A stretch of 25,822 nt of DNA from DASXTS01 sp036505275 (GTDB taxonomy: Bacteria; Actinomycetota; Actinomycetes; Mycobacteriales; Pseudonocardiaceae): assembly GCA_036505275.1 (NCBI GenBank), contig DASXTS010000008.1:1-25822 (forward strand), in the 5' to 3' direction. Positions 1 to 6,642 of the stretch are shown piece by piece; the first letter of the stretch is position 1, and each line of letters opens with the position of its first letter. The notes beneath the pieces were generated by a model. It was not told where the DNA came from. It ran no database searches and was given only the letters and a program-made list of their open reading frames with translations. The translations under genes were made by a program, and so were the position numbers.

Positions 1-261
1 GGCCATGGCCACTGATCCAGCCGGCGCCGCTCGTCAGCCCGCTGGTGCGAGCCTGACTGCGCGTGCCGGATCCGAACTCCGATCGCATCCACGGAGTGGT
101 CAAGCACCTCAATGATCCGTATCTCGGGGCATGACGTGCTCGTCGTGGACGTTGGCCACGGTCCCGGTCGGGCTGCGAGTCAATGAGTTCACCGGGCGGC
201 CCATCCGCGCAGTAACACGGTCTGGGTGCGCTTGAGCGCCGGCCGAAGGTGAGACAGCCGA
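1..261. other. Left flank, no recognisable gene
   Basis: This stretch lies downstream of the last gene of the minus-strand ABC operon. Short open stretches exist in several frames on both strands, and one minus-strand frame is open to the window edge. None carries a motif I recognise or a convincing start with a ribosome binding site. It could be an eroded gene end. A weak 5-bp hairpin near 231-242 is too small to call a terminator. Confidence 0.4.
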
Positions 262-1164
262 TCAGCCGAGCAGCGCCCACAGGTACGCCGCGACAGCGAC
301 GGCCATCAGCGTCCCCCCGACCTTCATCCAGGCCGTCTTCACGGCGGGGGTAGCGCCCTTGAGAACCCCTGCCGTGATGGCCAGTCCGCACAGCGCCGTC
401 GCGTAGATGACGTGGCCCACCGCGGACCCGGGCGCCATGGTCGAGTACGTCCCTTCGGCGCCGTCCGGGTTATAGAACCAATAGCGGTACGGCATCAGGT
501 TGGGCAAAGCACGCGCCCACAGCTTGTCGCCCAGAAGCGACGTCTCCCCGATGGCCAGGCACAAGATCTCGACGAGGAACACAACGACCATCGCGAGCAC
601 GCCTGCGCCGGCGAAGCGAAGCCAGCGTGCCACGACGATGCCGAGCGCCGCGCCGCCGAAGGCGGACACCGGAGCCTCGAGCACGCTGGCGATGTAGTCG
701 GCCCAGCCGATCTGTCCCGTGTCGGGACGTAGCATGAACGGCGCGTCAGCGGACTGCGGTACGAGCAGGTTCGCCACGCCGTAGCACCCCATCAACACGA
801 CCGTTGCCCCGACGGGAACCAGGCAGGCGGCGAACAGCGCCAGGGTCCGCACCCGCTGGTCGGTCGGCGCGCTCGGCAGGAGGTCCAACGCCTTCTCCTC
901 GGTGACGGCGAGCCGGTAGCCGACCACCAGACCGAGGAGCCCGAACCAGATGACGAATGAGAGCGTGGCGTCCCAGTCGGCCCCGTTGTCCGCGTCGGGC
1001 GAGACGATCGCTCGCTGCACGCCCAGGAGTACCAGCGCGGCCGTTACCAGGAAGACGGGATGGCGCACGTAGCGCTTCGCATGGATTCCCGCCAGCGCGA
1101 CAAGCACCCGCTTCCGTTCGGCGGTGTCGAACAGCCCTGCCGCGTCAACCTGCGTTCCGTTCAT
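262..1164 (-). CDS. ABC-2-like multi-spanning membrane permease subunit
   Basis: A 300-aa protein with an acidic N-terminal stretch and about six to seven hydrophobic segments, near residues 35-52, 68-85, 106-130, 160-180, 184-206, 248-270 and 282-299. It has no enzymatic motif. Its ATG overlaps the stop of the upstream ATPase gene by 4 nt (ATGA), so the two are almost certainly translated together. By position it is the membrane partner of that ATPase, probably as an exporter. The substrate cannot be read from the sequence. It is the last gene of the operon and no clear terminator follows. The permease role is inferred from context and topology, not from a family motif. Confidence 0.75.
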   Translation of the reverse strand: MNGTQVDAAGLFDTAERKRVLVALAGIHAKRYVRHPVFLVTAALVLLGVQRAIVSPDADNGADWDATLSFVIWFGLLGLVVGYRLAVTEEKALDLLPSAPTDQRVRTLALFAACLVPVGATVVLMGCYGVANLLVPQSADAPFMLRPDTGQIGWADYIASVLEAPVSAFGGAALGIVVARWLRFAGAGVLAMVVVFLVEILCLAIGETSLLGDKLWARALPNLMPYRYWFYNPDGAEGTYSTMAPGSAVGHVIYATALCGLAITAGVLKGATPAVKTAWMKVGGTLMAVAVAAYLWALLG

Positions 1165-2018
1165 TGCATTGCCCCCTCAGGCGTCCCCCGCAGCAGCAGG
1201 TAGGCGTCCTCCACATCCGGCTGGGCGAACTCGGCGCCGATCGGCGGGTCTCCGACATGTCGGTACCGCCCCGACGCCGTCCTGCGGTGAGCCAGCGCCG
1301 ACACGTCGGGTGAATCAGCGACCCAGACGTGGTCCTTGGCCCGGCCGACGAAGTCGCGTACAGGGCCATCAAAGGTCACGGATCCCTCGTCCATCACCAC
1401 GACGCGCTCACACACCGCTGCGACGTCATCGGTCTGGTGTGTCGCCACCACGAGCGTCGCGTCCCTGCCGACCTCGAGCATGAGCGCGCGGAACGCGGCG
1501 CGCTGCTCCGGATCCAGACCTGTGGTCGGTTCGTCCAGGAGTAGGAGGTCCGGCTGCCCGAGAAGGGCCTGGGCAAGCCCGAGACGGCGTCGCATACCGC
1601 CCGACAGCTTGCTCACACTCTTGGTTGAGAGCGAGTCGAGCCCCACCAGCGCCAACACTCGGCGTACCTCGGCACGCCGGGTCTTTGGGTCGACCCACTC
1701 CTTCAGCACGGCCATGTACTCCACGAAAGCGAAGGCCGTAAACCCGCGTGGGAAGCCCAGCTCCTGAGGCACATAGCCGAGACGGCGCCGGATGGCCCGA
1801 CGCTCACGCTCCGAACGCGCGTCGAGTCCCAGCAGCCCGACCCGACCGGAGGTGGGCTCCTGGACCGTCGCCAGAATCCGCAGCAGCGTCGTCTTCCCGG
1901 CACCGTTCGGTCCGAGCAGGCCGGTAATGCCCGGCGAGAGGCGCAGGCTCACGGAATCGAGCGCGACCGTCGAACCGAAGCGCTGGACCACCTCGGACAT
2001 GATCACGGATCCGTTCAT
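1161..2018 (-). CDS. ABC transporter ATP-binding protein
   Basis: A 285-aa single nucleotide-binding domain of the drug/antibiotic exporter type. Walker A is GPNGAGKTT at residues 36-44. The signature LSGG is at 138-141, Walker B with LLLLDEP is at about 158-164 and is followed by a D-loop, and the switch His is H194 in ATHQ. The last 60 or so residues form a short accessory tail. I chose the ATG at 2018 because GGAGGT lies 4 nt upstream and because this ATG overlaps the stop of the preceding gene as ATGA. A second in-frame ATG at 2000 is possible. The frame stays open further upstream, but that part is antisense-type shadow of the neighbour. It supplies ATP-driven power for the membrane proteins around it. 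Confidence 0.93.
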   Translation of the reverse strand: MNGSVIMSEVVQRFGSTVALDSVSLRLSPGITGLLGPNGAGKTTLLRILATVQEPTSGRVGLLGLDARSERERRAIRRRLGYVPQELGFPRGFTAFAFVEYMAVLKEWVDPKTRRAEVRRVLALVGLDSLSTKSVSKLSGGMRRRLGLAQALLGQPDLLLLDEPTTGLDPEQRAAFRALMLEVGRDATLVVATHQTDDVAAVCERVVVMDEGSVTFDGPVRDFVGRAKDHVWVADSPDVSALAHRRTASGRYRHVGDPPIGAEFAQPDVEDAYLLLRGTPEGAMQ

Positions 2019-2608
2019 GAATACCTCCAGTCGGTGGACAGCGCGCGGCGCCGGACAACGAGGACGAACAGAGCAGCCACCGCTGTGCAGACCGCCAGCG
2101 CGACGGCGTGCGAGCTGGTGATGTCCGCGAGGTCGCCGGCCATCAGGAAGACCTGGACCAGACTCATCCAGGCGAACGACGCAACGGCCGCCGATAGTGT
2201 CGGAGCCATCAGCGTGCTCAGGGCGAGTCCCACGGCAACGACGGCCGCTGCTTGCGCGAGCACGCGCGCACCGAACTGCACCCCCTCCAGACGGTGTCCG
2301 CAGAACAGAAGGATCGGCGCTGCCAACGCCAGGAACACAGCCGCACGAAGCAGGAGGAGTCGCAGCGTGGAGTACGGCGATGCCACCACAAGTTGGTAGT
2401 CCGCGTTCACTGACGGCACGTAAGAAAGCCCCAGACCCGCGATCGGCAGCAGCGGACCGAGCAACACGAACGCAGCGGACGCGAAGAAGGCGGATACCAG
2501 ATCCACGAGGACCACTCCTGCACACACCACAGCCGTGAGAACAAGCCATGGCACCAGGGCACCGGCCCGGAGCACCACACGGGAGCCGCTCATCAGAGCA
2601 TCGGTCAT
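2015..2608 (-). CDS. Membrane protein homologous to the neighbouring anti-sigma membrane half
   Basis: A 197-aa hydrophobic protein with about five to six membrane segments. Residues 50-105 align closely with residues 129-183 of the preceding zinc-finger protein. Both contain a P-L-x-P-x-A-G stretch followed by a PY..LRLLLLRA motif, at 78-89 here and 157-168 in the neighbour. The pair therefore looks like a tandem duplication in which this copy lacks the cytoplasmic zinc finger. The start at 2608 overlaps the upstream stop as ATGA, and its own stop overlaps the ATPase start the same way. A second Met is six codons in. It is probably a membrane component of the transporter or a partner of the anti-sigma factor. 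No function is known to me. Confidence 0.85.
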   Translation of the reverse strand: MTDALMSGSRVVLRAGALVPWLVLTAVVCAGVVLVDLVSAFFASAAFVLLGPLLPIAGLGLSYVPSVNADYQLVVASPYSTLRLLLLRAAVFLALAAPILLFCGHRLEGVQFGARVLAQAAAVVAVGLALSTLMAPTLSAAVASFAWMSLVQVFLMAGDLADITSSHAVALAVCTAVAALFVLVVRRRALSTDWRYS

Positions 2609-3438
2609 CGGAAGATCCTCAACCTGAGCAGCAGCACATCGCGCCTGAGCAGAAGAGTCGCGGCTCCGACGACCCCGAGGAACACAGAGAAGCCGATCGA
2701 GCCAGGTCCGACCAGGACCAGGATCTGGTCGAGTTGGTATGTGGCTACCGAGGCCACCGTCCACAGCAGGGCGATCGCTCCCGCAGCGCGGGACGGAGAC
2801 CACCATGTCGTGGCAGCCAGCAAGAGAAGTACGAACGCCAGCCCCGGCGCCAGCCACGCCACCGCGACCCACCAGGGCCTCAGTCCGACCCCCGCAAGCA
2901 CCGTGAGAGGCACCGAGACGACAGCGACCGCAATGGCGCGTAGCAGGAGCAGACGCAGCTGGGGGTACGGCGCCGCGATGCTGAGCTCGTAGGCAGGGTC
3001 CACCTCCTCGCCGTACGCCGCAGCAACGCCGGCCATGGGCACCAGCGGCGCCAGCAGCAGATAGATGGGCAGCGCGCTCGCTGGCGCGAGGATCGACATC
3101 AGGAAGGTCAGCGCGACGACCGTCGCGGTCGCCGCGACCCAGGAAACGGTGAAGGCGGAAGCGGCGCCCAGCAGGATGGCGTCCGACTCCGACATGCCGA
3201 GGCGGTTCATCAGCCTGCCCAGCGGCTTCATCGATGGCGGCTGGACCCGGTCGGCGATGCCCGTCCAGATGCGGTCGAAGTCGAGCAGCATCTGGTCTGC
3301 GGCCGGCGCCGCCACCCGAGATCGGCAGCCGGCACAGGTCGTCAGGTGCTGCTCGACCGACGCGGCGGTCGTCGGGGTGATCCGGCCGGACACCCAGGCG
3401 GAGAGGGTCTCGGCCGGGACATGCCACGTATCGGTCAT
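2605..3438 (-). CDS. Zinc-finger (zf-HC2) membrane anti-sigma factor
   Basis: A 277-aa protein with an N-terminal anti-sigma zinc motif Hx3Cx2C (H31, C35, C38), as in zf-HC2/ZAS anti-sigma factors that hold ECF sigma factors at the membrane. A linker runs to about residue 85, followed by about six membrane segments over residues 86-268. Most ZAS proteins have one membrane helix, so a multi-pass membrane half is unusual. It is homologous to the next gene product. The start at 3438 overlaps the stop of the ECF sigma gene by 4 nt, the classic sigma/anti-sigma arrangement. I infer that it sequesters that sigma factor and releases it on a signal sensed in the membrane, perhaps the state of the co-encoded transporter. 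Confidence 0.85.
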   Translation of the reverse strand: MTDTWHVPAETLSAWVSGRITPTTAASVEQHLTTCAGCRSRVAAPAADQMLLDFDRIWTGIADRVQPPSMKPLGRLMNRLGMSESDAILLGAASAFTVSWVAATATVVALTFLMSILAPASALPIYLLLAPLVPMAGVAAAYGEEVDPAYELSIAAPYPQLRLLLLRAIAVAVVSVPLTVLAGVGLRPWWVAVAWLAPGLAFVLLLLAATTWWSPSRAAGAIALLWTVASVATYQLDQILVLVGPGSIGFSVFLGVVGAATLLLRRDVLLLRLRIFR

Positions 3439-3983
3439 GAGATCCCTCCTGCCAGGTTGGCCCTCAGCTGGGCGCGGGCCCGCATCGCTCTCGTCTTCAC
3501 CGTGCCCTCGGGGATGCCGAGCAACTGTGCCGCTTCCTTGGTGGTGAGGCCGTCGAGCACCGTCGCCTCAATCACGGCCAGGAACTCAGGGGGCAGCCGC
3601 GCGAGAGCGCCGCCGAGGTCGCCGTACTCGATCGAGGCCAGGACGACCTCCTCGGCCGCCACTTCCACGTCGTCGTGCTCCTGGAGCGGAACCACGTCGA
3701 GTGCCGGCTTGCCCCGAAGTCGCGAGATGAGCCGACGGATCGCGATCCCCCACATCCAGGCCGCGACGTCCCCGTCGTCACGGAATCGGTTCGCCCCCTT
3801 CCAGACCGCCACGAACGCGTCCTGCAGGGCCTCCTCGACGATCTCGGTGTCTGCGCAGCGGCGGCGGAGCCGAACGCCCAACCAGGGGGCGTGCCGGGTG
3901 TACAACTCGCGCAAAGCCACGGAGTCACCGTCGGCGACCTTGGCCAGCACGGCGCGGTCGTCAAGGTCGGCGAGGGTTCCCAC
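3435..3983 (-). CDS. ECF-type RNA polymerase sigma factor
   Basis: A sigma-70 family group IV factor of about 182 aa. Region 2 spans roughly residues 8-92, with the W-rich DNA-melting/-10 helix around AAWMWGIAIRRLISRLR. Region 4 spans roughly 120-178, with helix-turn-helix EAAQLLGIPEGTVKTRAMRA. The open frame extends upstream to 4220, but that would overlap the upstream gene by 170 nt. I prefer GTG at 3983; TTG at 4004 is an alternative, and neither has a strong Shine-Dalgarno sequence. The gene is followed, with ATGA overlap, by its probable anti-sigma factor. It likely directs transcription of this operon itself, as is common for ECF factors, but I could not find an unambiguous cognate promoter. 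Confidence 0.88.
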   Translation of the reverse strand: MGTLADLDDRAVLAKVADGDSVALRELYTRHAPWLGVRLRRRCADTEIVEEALQDAFVAVWKGANRFRDDGDVAAWMWGIAIRRLISRLRGKPALDVVPLQEHDDVEVAAEEVVLASIEYGDLGGALARLPPEFLAVIEATVLDGLTTKEAAQLLGIPEGTVKTRAMRARAQLRANLAGGIS

Positions 3984-4050
3984 GATCCGATTGTCGCCGC
4001 GCAAGCGCCGATCGGTTCTCGCCCAGCCCGATGTGATCCCCAATGGCCGG

Positions 4051-4713
4051 TCACCGGACCTTCGGCCGCCAGCTGCGGCGGAACCAGAAGACGCAGAACA
4101 ACCCGAACAAGATGGCTCCGAAAATGTGGAACGCGGGAAACAACACCAAGCCTGCCAGCCCGAACAGCGCGAAGACGATGCCCGCCCACGCGGGCGCCGG
4201 ACCCCACCAGTTCGCGACACCGAGCACGACGAACCCCAGCGTCAGGCCGAGAAAGCCGATGACACCCGCGGCCGCGTGGATGTTGCCCCCAGCGGCAGTC
4301 TGCTCCAGGGCGACAAGCGGGCCGATGCTCTGCTCCAGGCACAGCACGACGCCGCCGAAACCGGCTACGGCTCCGCCAGCGAGGGCAACAGTCGCCCAAC
4401 GCCCCCTGCGAAGACGGGCGACGCCGCGCGCCCACATGACGAGTGCGACGCCCATGCATGCATAGCCGACGCCCATGCCTGCGAAGCCGAGGCGGAACTG
4501 GCTGGGGTCCGAGAGCGCGATGGCGACCTGCTGGTCCGGGTGACCCGAGGCGTCCGCCCACTCACCGACGATCGGCCTGCTGACTCCCGCGAACGCGATG
4601 AGCCCACCAACGAGCAGCACCCATGCGGCTGCCCGCATGGCGGGCCGGACCTGCGCAGCATCAGATCGGGTCGAAGCGGCGGACGGAAGTGCTATGTAAC
4701 TCTGTTCGGACAT
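4051..4713 (-). CDS. Six-pass membrane protein, unknown function, first gene of the ECF-ABC operon
   Basis: A 220-aa protein with a soluble N-terminus of about 25 residues and about six membrane segments, near 27-47, 72-95, 106-126, 144-162, 165-185 and 190-212. The start at 4713 is supported by AAGGAG at 4721-4726 with 7-nt spacing. An ATG 11 codons upstream has no such site. I recognise no family motif. A Gly-Gly-Asn-Ile-His stretch lies between the third and fourth segments. It precedes the sigma gene by about 67 nt on the same strand, so it is probably the promoter-proximal gene of the operon. It could be a sensor or simply a co-regulated membrane protein. Confidence 0.8.
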   Translation of the reverse strand: MSEQSYIALPSAASTRSDAAQVRPAMRAAAWVLLVGGLIAFAGVSRPIVGEWADASGHPDQQVAIALSDPSQFRLGFAGMGVGYACMGVALVMWARGVARLRRGRWATVALAGGAVAGFGGVVLCLEQSIGPLVALEQTAAGGNIHAAAGVIGFLGLTLGFVVLGVANWWGPAPAWAGIVFALFGLAGLVLFPAFHIFGAILFGLFCVFWFRRSWRPKVR

Positions 4714-5028
4714 CGTGGAACTCCTTCGCTCAGGAAGACCTGACATGCCTGTCGCGAAGACCCCCCGGTCCGGTTCGCGTGCAAAGGCGCTGAGCGTGAG
4801 GTTCGAACGTCGTCAGTCTTCTGGCCCGCTTGGCGTCATCGATGCGCGGATGTCTCGTGTCGGGGCATGGCTTGGGGTAGACCTGTCTCTGCCCGTTGAC
4901 GACGTTCAGTGATGCTGCTGTGTGGTGATGAGTGCGAGCATGAACAGCGAGCCATCTGCCGTTGGCCCCGCACCCGTGGTGCCCACGGTGGTTGACGAGC
5001 TTGGGGATCCCCCGTCCGCGGCAGGCCA
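4714..5028. promoter_or_regulatory. Divergent intergenic region between two sigma-factor operons
   Basis: This 315-nt gap separates two diverging operons and must contain both promoters. An 8-bp palindrome GTTCGAAC lies at 4801-4808. On the plus strand a GAAC element near 4941-4944 followed 14 nt later by CGTT resembles an ECF promoter, but the spacing is shorter than usual, so I do not assign it. No plausible gene lies in the gap. One copy of a 17-nt direct repeat is at 4913-4929. Confidence 0.5.
4913..4929 (+). repeat. 17-nt direct repeat, copy 1 (copy 2 at 5102-5118)
   Basis: TGCTGCTGTGTGGTGAT occurs exactly here and again inside the following sigma gene, where it encodes part of its conserved LLLCGDP stretch. 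The upstream copy is noncoding. It may be a scrap of a former duplication of the sigma gene 5' end. Confidence 0.6.
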
Positions 5029-5526
5029 GTGGGCACGCGTGACCAGGAGTTCCTCGAGTTCGTGCGCGCGTCCGGTCGCTACCCGCTACGTACTGCTGTG
5101 CTGCTGCTGTGTGGTGATCCGGTCCGTGCGGAGGAGCTGGTCCAGGCCACCTACGAGCGCACGTATCGATCCTGGCGCGTGGCGCGCGACGGCGACCCGC
5201 AGGCGTACGCGCGTCGCGTGCTGGTCAACCTGCGGGTGGATGGGTGGCGGCGCACGCGTCGCGAGGTCGTCGTCGACCCGGGCGCGCTCCCCGAACAGGC
5301 CGGGCCCGACAACACGGGTGTCGTCGTCGCCCGTAACCCCGTGGTCCAGGCTCTGGCCCGGCTGCCGCCCGCGCAGCGGCGGGTCGTGGTGCTGCGACAC
5401 CTGTTCGACCTCACCGAGACCGAGGTTGCCGACGAGCTGGGGATCTCGGTCGGCACGGCTAAGTCCCACCACGCGCGCGGCATCGCCCGGCTGCGCGAGA
5501 TCTTCGCGGAAGGGGATCTGCGATGA
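5029..5526 (+). CDS. SigE-family (ECF) RNA polymerase sigma factor
   Basis: A 165-aa ECF factor of the actinobacterial SigE family. The N-terminal FLEFVRASGRYPLRTAVLLLCGD is followed by the region 2 signature ELVQATYERTYRSW, then RVLVNLRVDGWRR. Region 4 spans about 103-160 with helix-turn-helix EVADELGISVGTAKSHHARG. The length is typical of the family. The start is GTG at 5029 with only a weak purine stretch upstream. The stop overlaps the next start as ATGA. Members of this family are abundant in actinobacteria and are often paired with a single-pass transmembrane regulator, as here. It is divergent from the first sigma operon, which suggests a shared control region. Confidence 0.92.
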   Translation: MGTRDQEFLEFVRASGRYPLRTAVLLLCGDPVRAEELVQATYERTYRSWRVARDGDPQAYARRVLVNLRVDGWRRTRREVVVDPGALPEQAGPDNTGVVVARNPVVQALARLPPAQRRVVVLRHLFDLTETEVADELGISVGTAKSHHARGIARLREIFAEGDLR

Positions 5527-6275
5527 GCGTCCAGCTTCACGATGATGACGTTGTCGCCCGGCTGCGGGCGGGCGCCCCGGGCTACCCGGATGCCGGTCCC
5601 GACGCCGGTCGTACCCTCGCCGCCGCCCGACGAGCACTGCGCCGCAGCCGGGGCCGGCGGGCGTTAGGCGGCGTCGCCGCGGTCGTGGCCGCGGTCGTCG
5701 GACTCACAGCGGCAGGCCCGATCGAGCTGCCCGGCATCGGCAAGTTTGTCATGCCTGGCGGGTACGACGTCCATTCGCTCATTAACCAGGGTGAGCCGCC
5801 GGTGCTCCCGCGCCAAAGACTGCTTGACGACGTCGCGGACCTGGAGCTTCAGGTTCTGCCTGTGGCCGAGGAATTGGGGCTCACCCTATACATCGACCAG
5901 AGAGCGGCGTGGGGTCGACCAGCGTGCCGCGTGTTCACCTGGTCGCACGGAGCATTCCGGGACCGCGACCCGAGTTGTTCCAATCCCGACGACCCGGAGC
6001 CGCCGTTCGACGCCGAGAGCGAGGCCGCCATCACGCGGGTGTCCGAAGCGATCGAACTCTCCGGCGTAAACGTGTACCGGATCGAGAAGGGCGGCTGGGG
6101 GCCCGGCACGTCGTTCCACCTCCAAGACAGCTCCTGGATGTGGAACTGGTACTACTCGTACGTTCCCGGCACCCCAGCCGACGCCGAAGAGGTGCGGACG
6201 GAGACACGACTCGGCGTCAGGCTGCAGGTCCATGTCACCGGTAACTGGTGGTTCACCACGGAGCCCGACGACTGA
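5523..6275 (+). CDS. Putative single-pass membrane anti-sigma factor
   Basis: A 250-aa protein. Residues 1-46 are a short cytoplasmic part ending in an Arg-rich stretch. One membrane helix follows at about 47-66, and then a roughly 185-aa extracytoplasmic domain rich in Trp, Tyr and acidic residues, with two Cys at about 140 and 158 that could form a disulfide. The topology and the ATGA overlap with the SigE-family gene fit the small single-helix regulators encoded after this sigma family. No zinc motif is present and no enzymatic motif is seen. The anti-sigma role is inferred from position and topology. The external domain could bind a ligand or the cell wall. Confidence 0.75.
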   Translation: MSVQLHDDDVVARLRAGAPGYPDAGPDAGRTLAAARRALRRSRGRRALGGVAAVVAAVVGLTAAGPIELPGIGKFVMPGGYDVHSLINQGEPPVLPRQRLLDDVADLELQVLPVAEELGLTLYIDQRAAWGRPACRVFTWSHGAFRDRDPSCSNPDDPEPPFDAESEAAITRVSEAIELSGVNVYRIEKGGWGPGTSFHLQDSSWMWNWYYSYVPGTPADAEEVRTETRLGVRLQVHVTGNWWFTTEPDD

Positions 6276-6494
6276 CATGGCGGCGTCGGCCGCCCATCTG
6301 GAACTGCTGGCCGAGTTGGGACCCACACGGAGCCCGGCGCCCAACCCACTTCGTATCCAGCATCAACCTCGAACGGCTGAAGCCACTTCATCGCGGCAAA
6401 TGGGACGTTCAGGCGGTGCCGCTCACGGCGGTACGGAGGTGCTCGTACGTGTCATCGTCGAAGGCGAGAGATCAAGCCGATATGTCCGATTGCG

Positions 6495-6568
6495 TGCCCC
6501 CGGCAGGATTCGAACCTGCGACCAAGAGCTTAGAAGGCTCCTGCTCTGTCCGGCTGAGCTACGAGGGC
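6495..6568 (-). tRNA. tRNA-Arg (anticodon TCT)
   Basis: A complete 74-nt cloverleaf can be folded. The acceptor GCCCTCG pairs with CGGGGGC (one G-U), the D arm is GCTC/GAGC, and the anticodon stem is GGAGC/GCTCT with loop CTTCTAA, giving anticodon TCT, which reads AGA. The T arm is GCAGG/CCTGC with loop TTCGAAT. The discriminator base is A, and CCA is not encoded. The tRNA stands alone. No copy of its 3' end was found near the recombinase remnant at about 11.2-11.4 kb, so there is no sign that it served as that element's attachment site. Confidence 0.95.
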
Positions 6569-6642
6569 GGGACTGCGGCTGAGGCCGCCTGGCAGGGCAC
6601 AGGGTATCCCGCTGTCGACCTACGAGGAGGACTTACGCTGGC

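Noticed and set aside
2015..3427. A single 470-aa protein spanning the two membrane genes
   Set aside because: Its first 270 or so residues lie out of frame over the zinc-finger protein gene and are Arg/Gly-rich shadow. Only the last 197 residues are a real protein starting at 2608.
4801..4808. Palindrome GTTCGAAC in the divergent sigma intergenic region
   Set aside because: Eight bases only, and the half-sites are in the wrong order for a LexA box. It is mentioned as context but not called an operator.
6495..6568. tRNA-Arg as attachment site of the recombinase remnant
   Set aside because: No copy of the tRNA 3' end was found near 9734-11430, and the remnant is more than 4 kb away with intact genes between.
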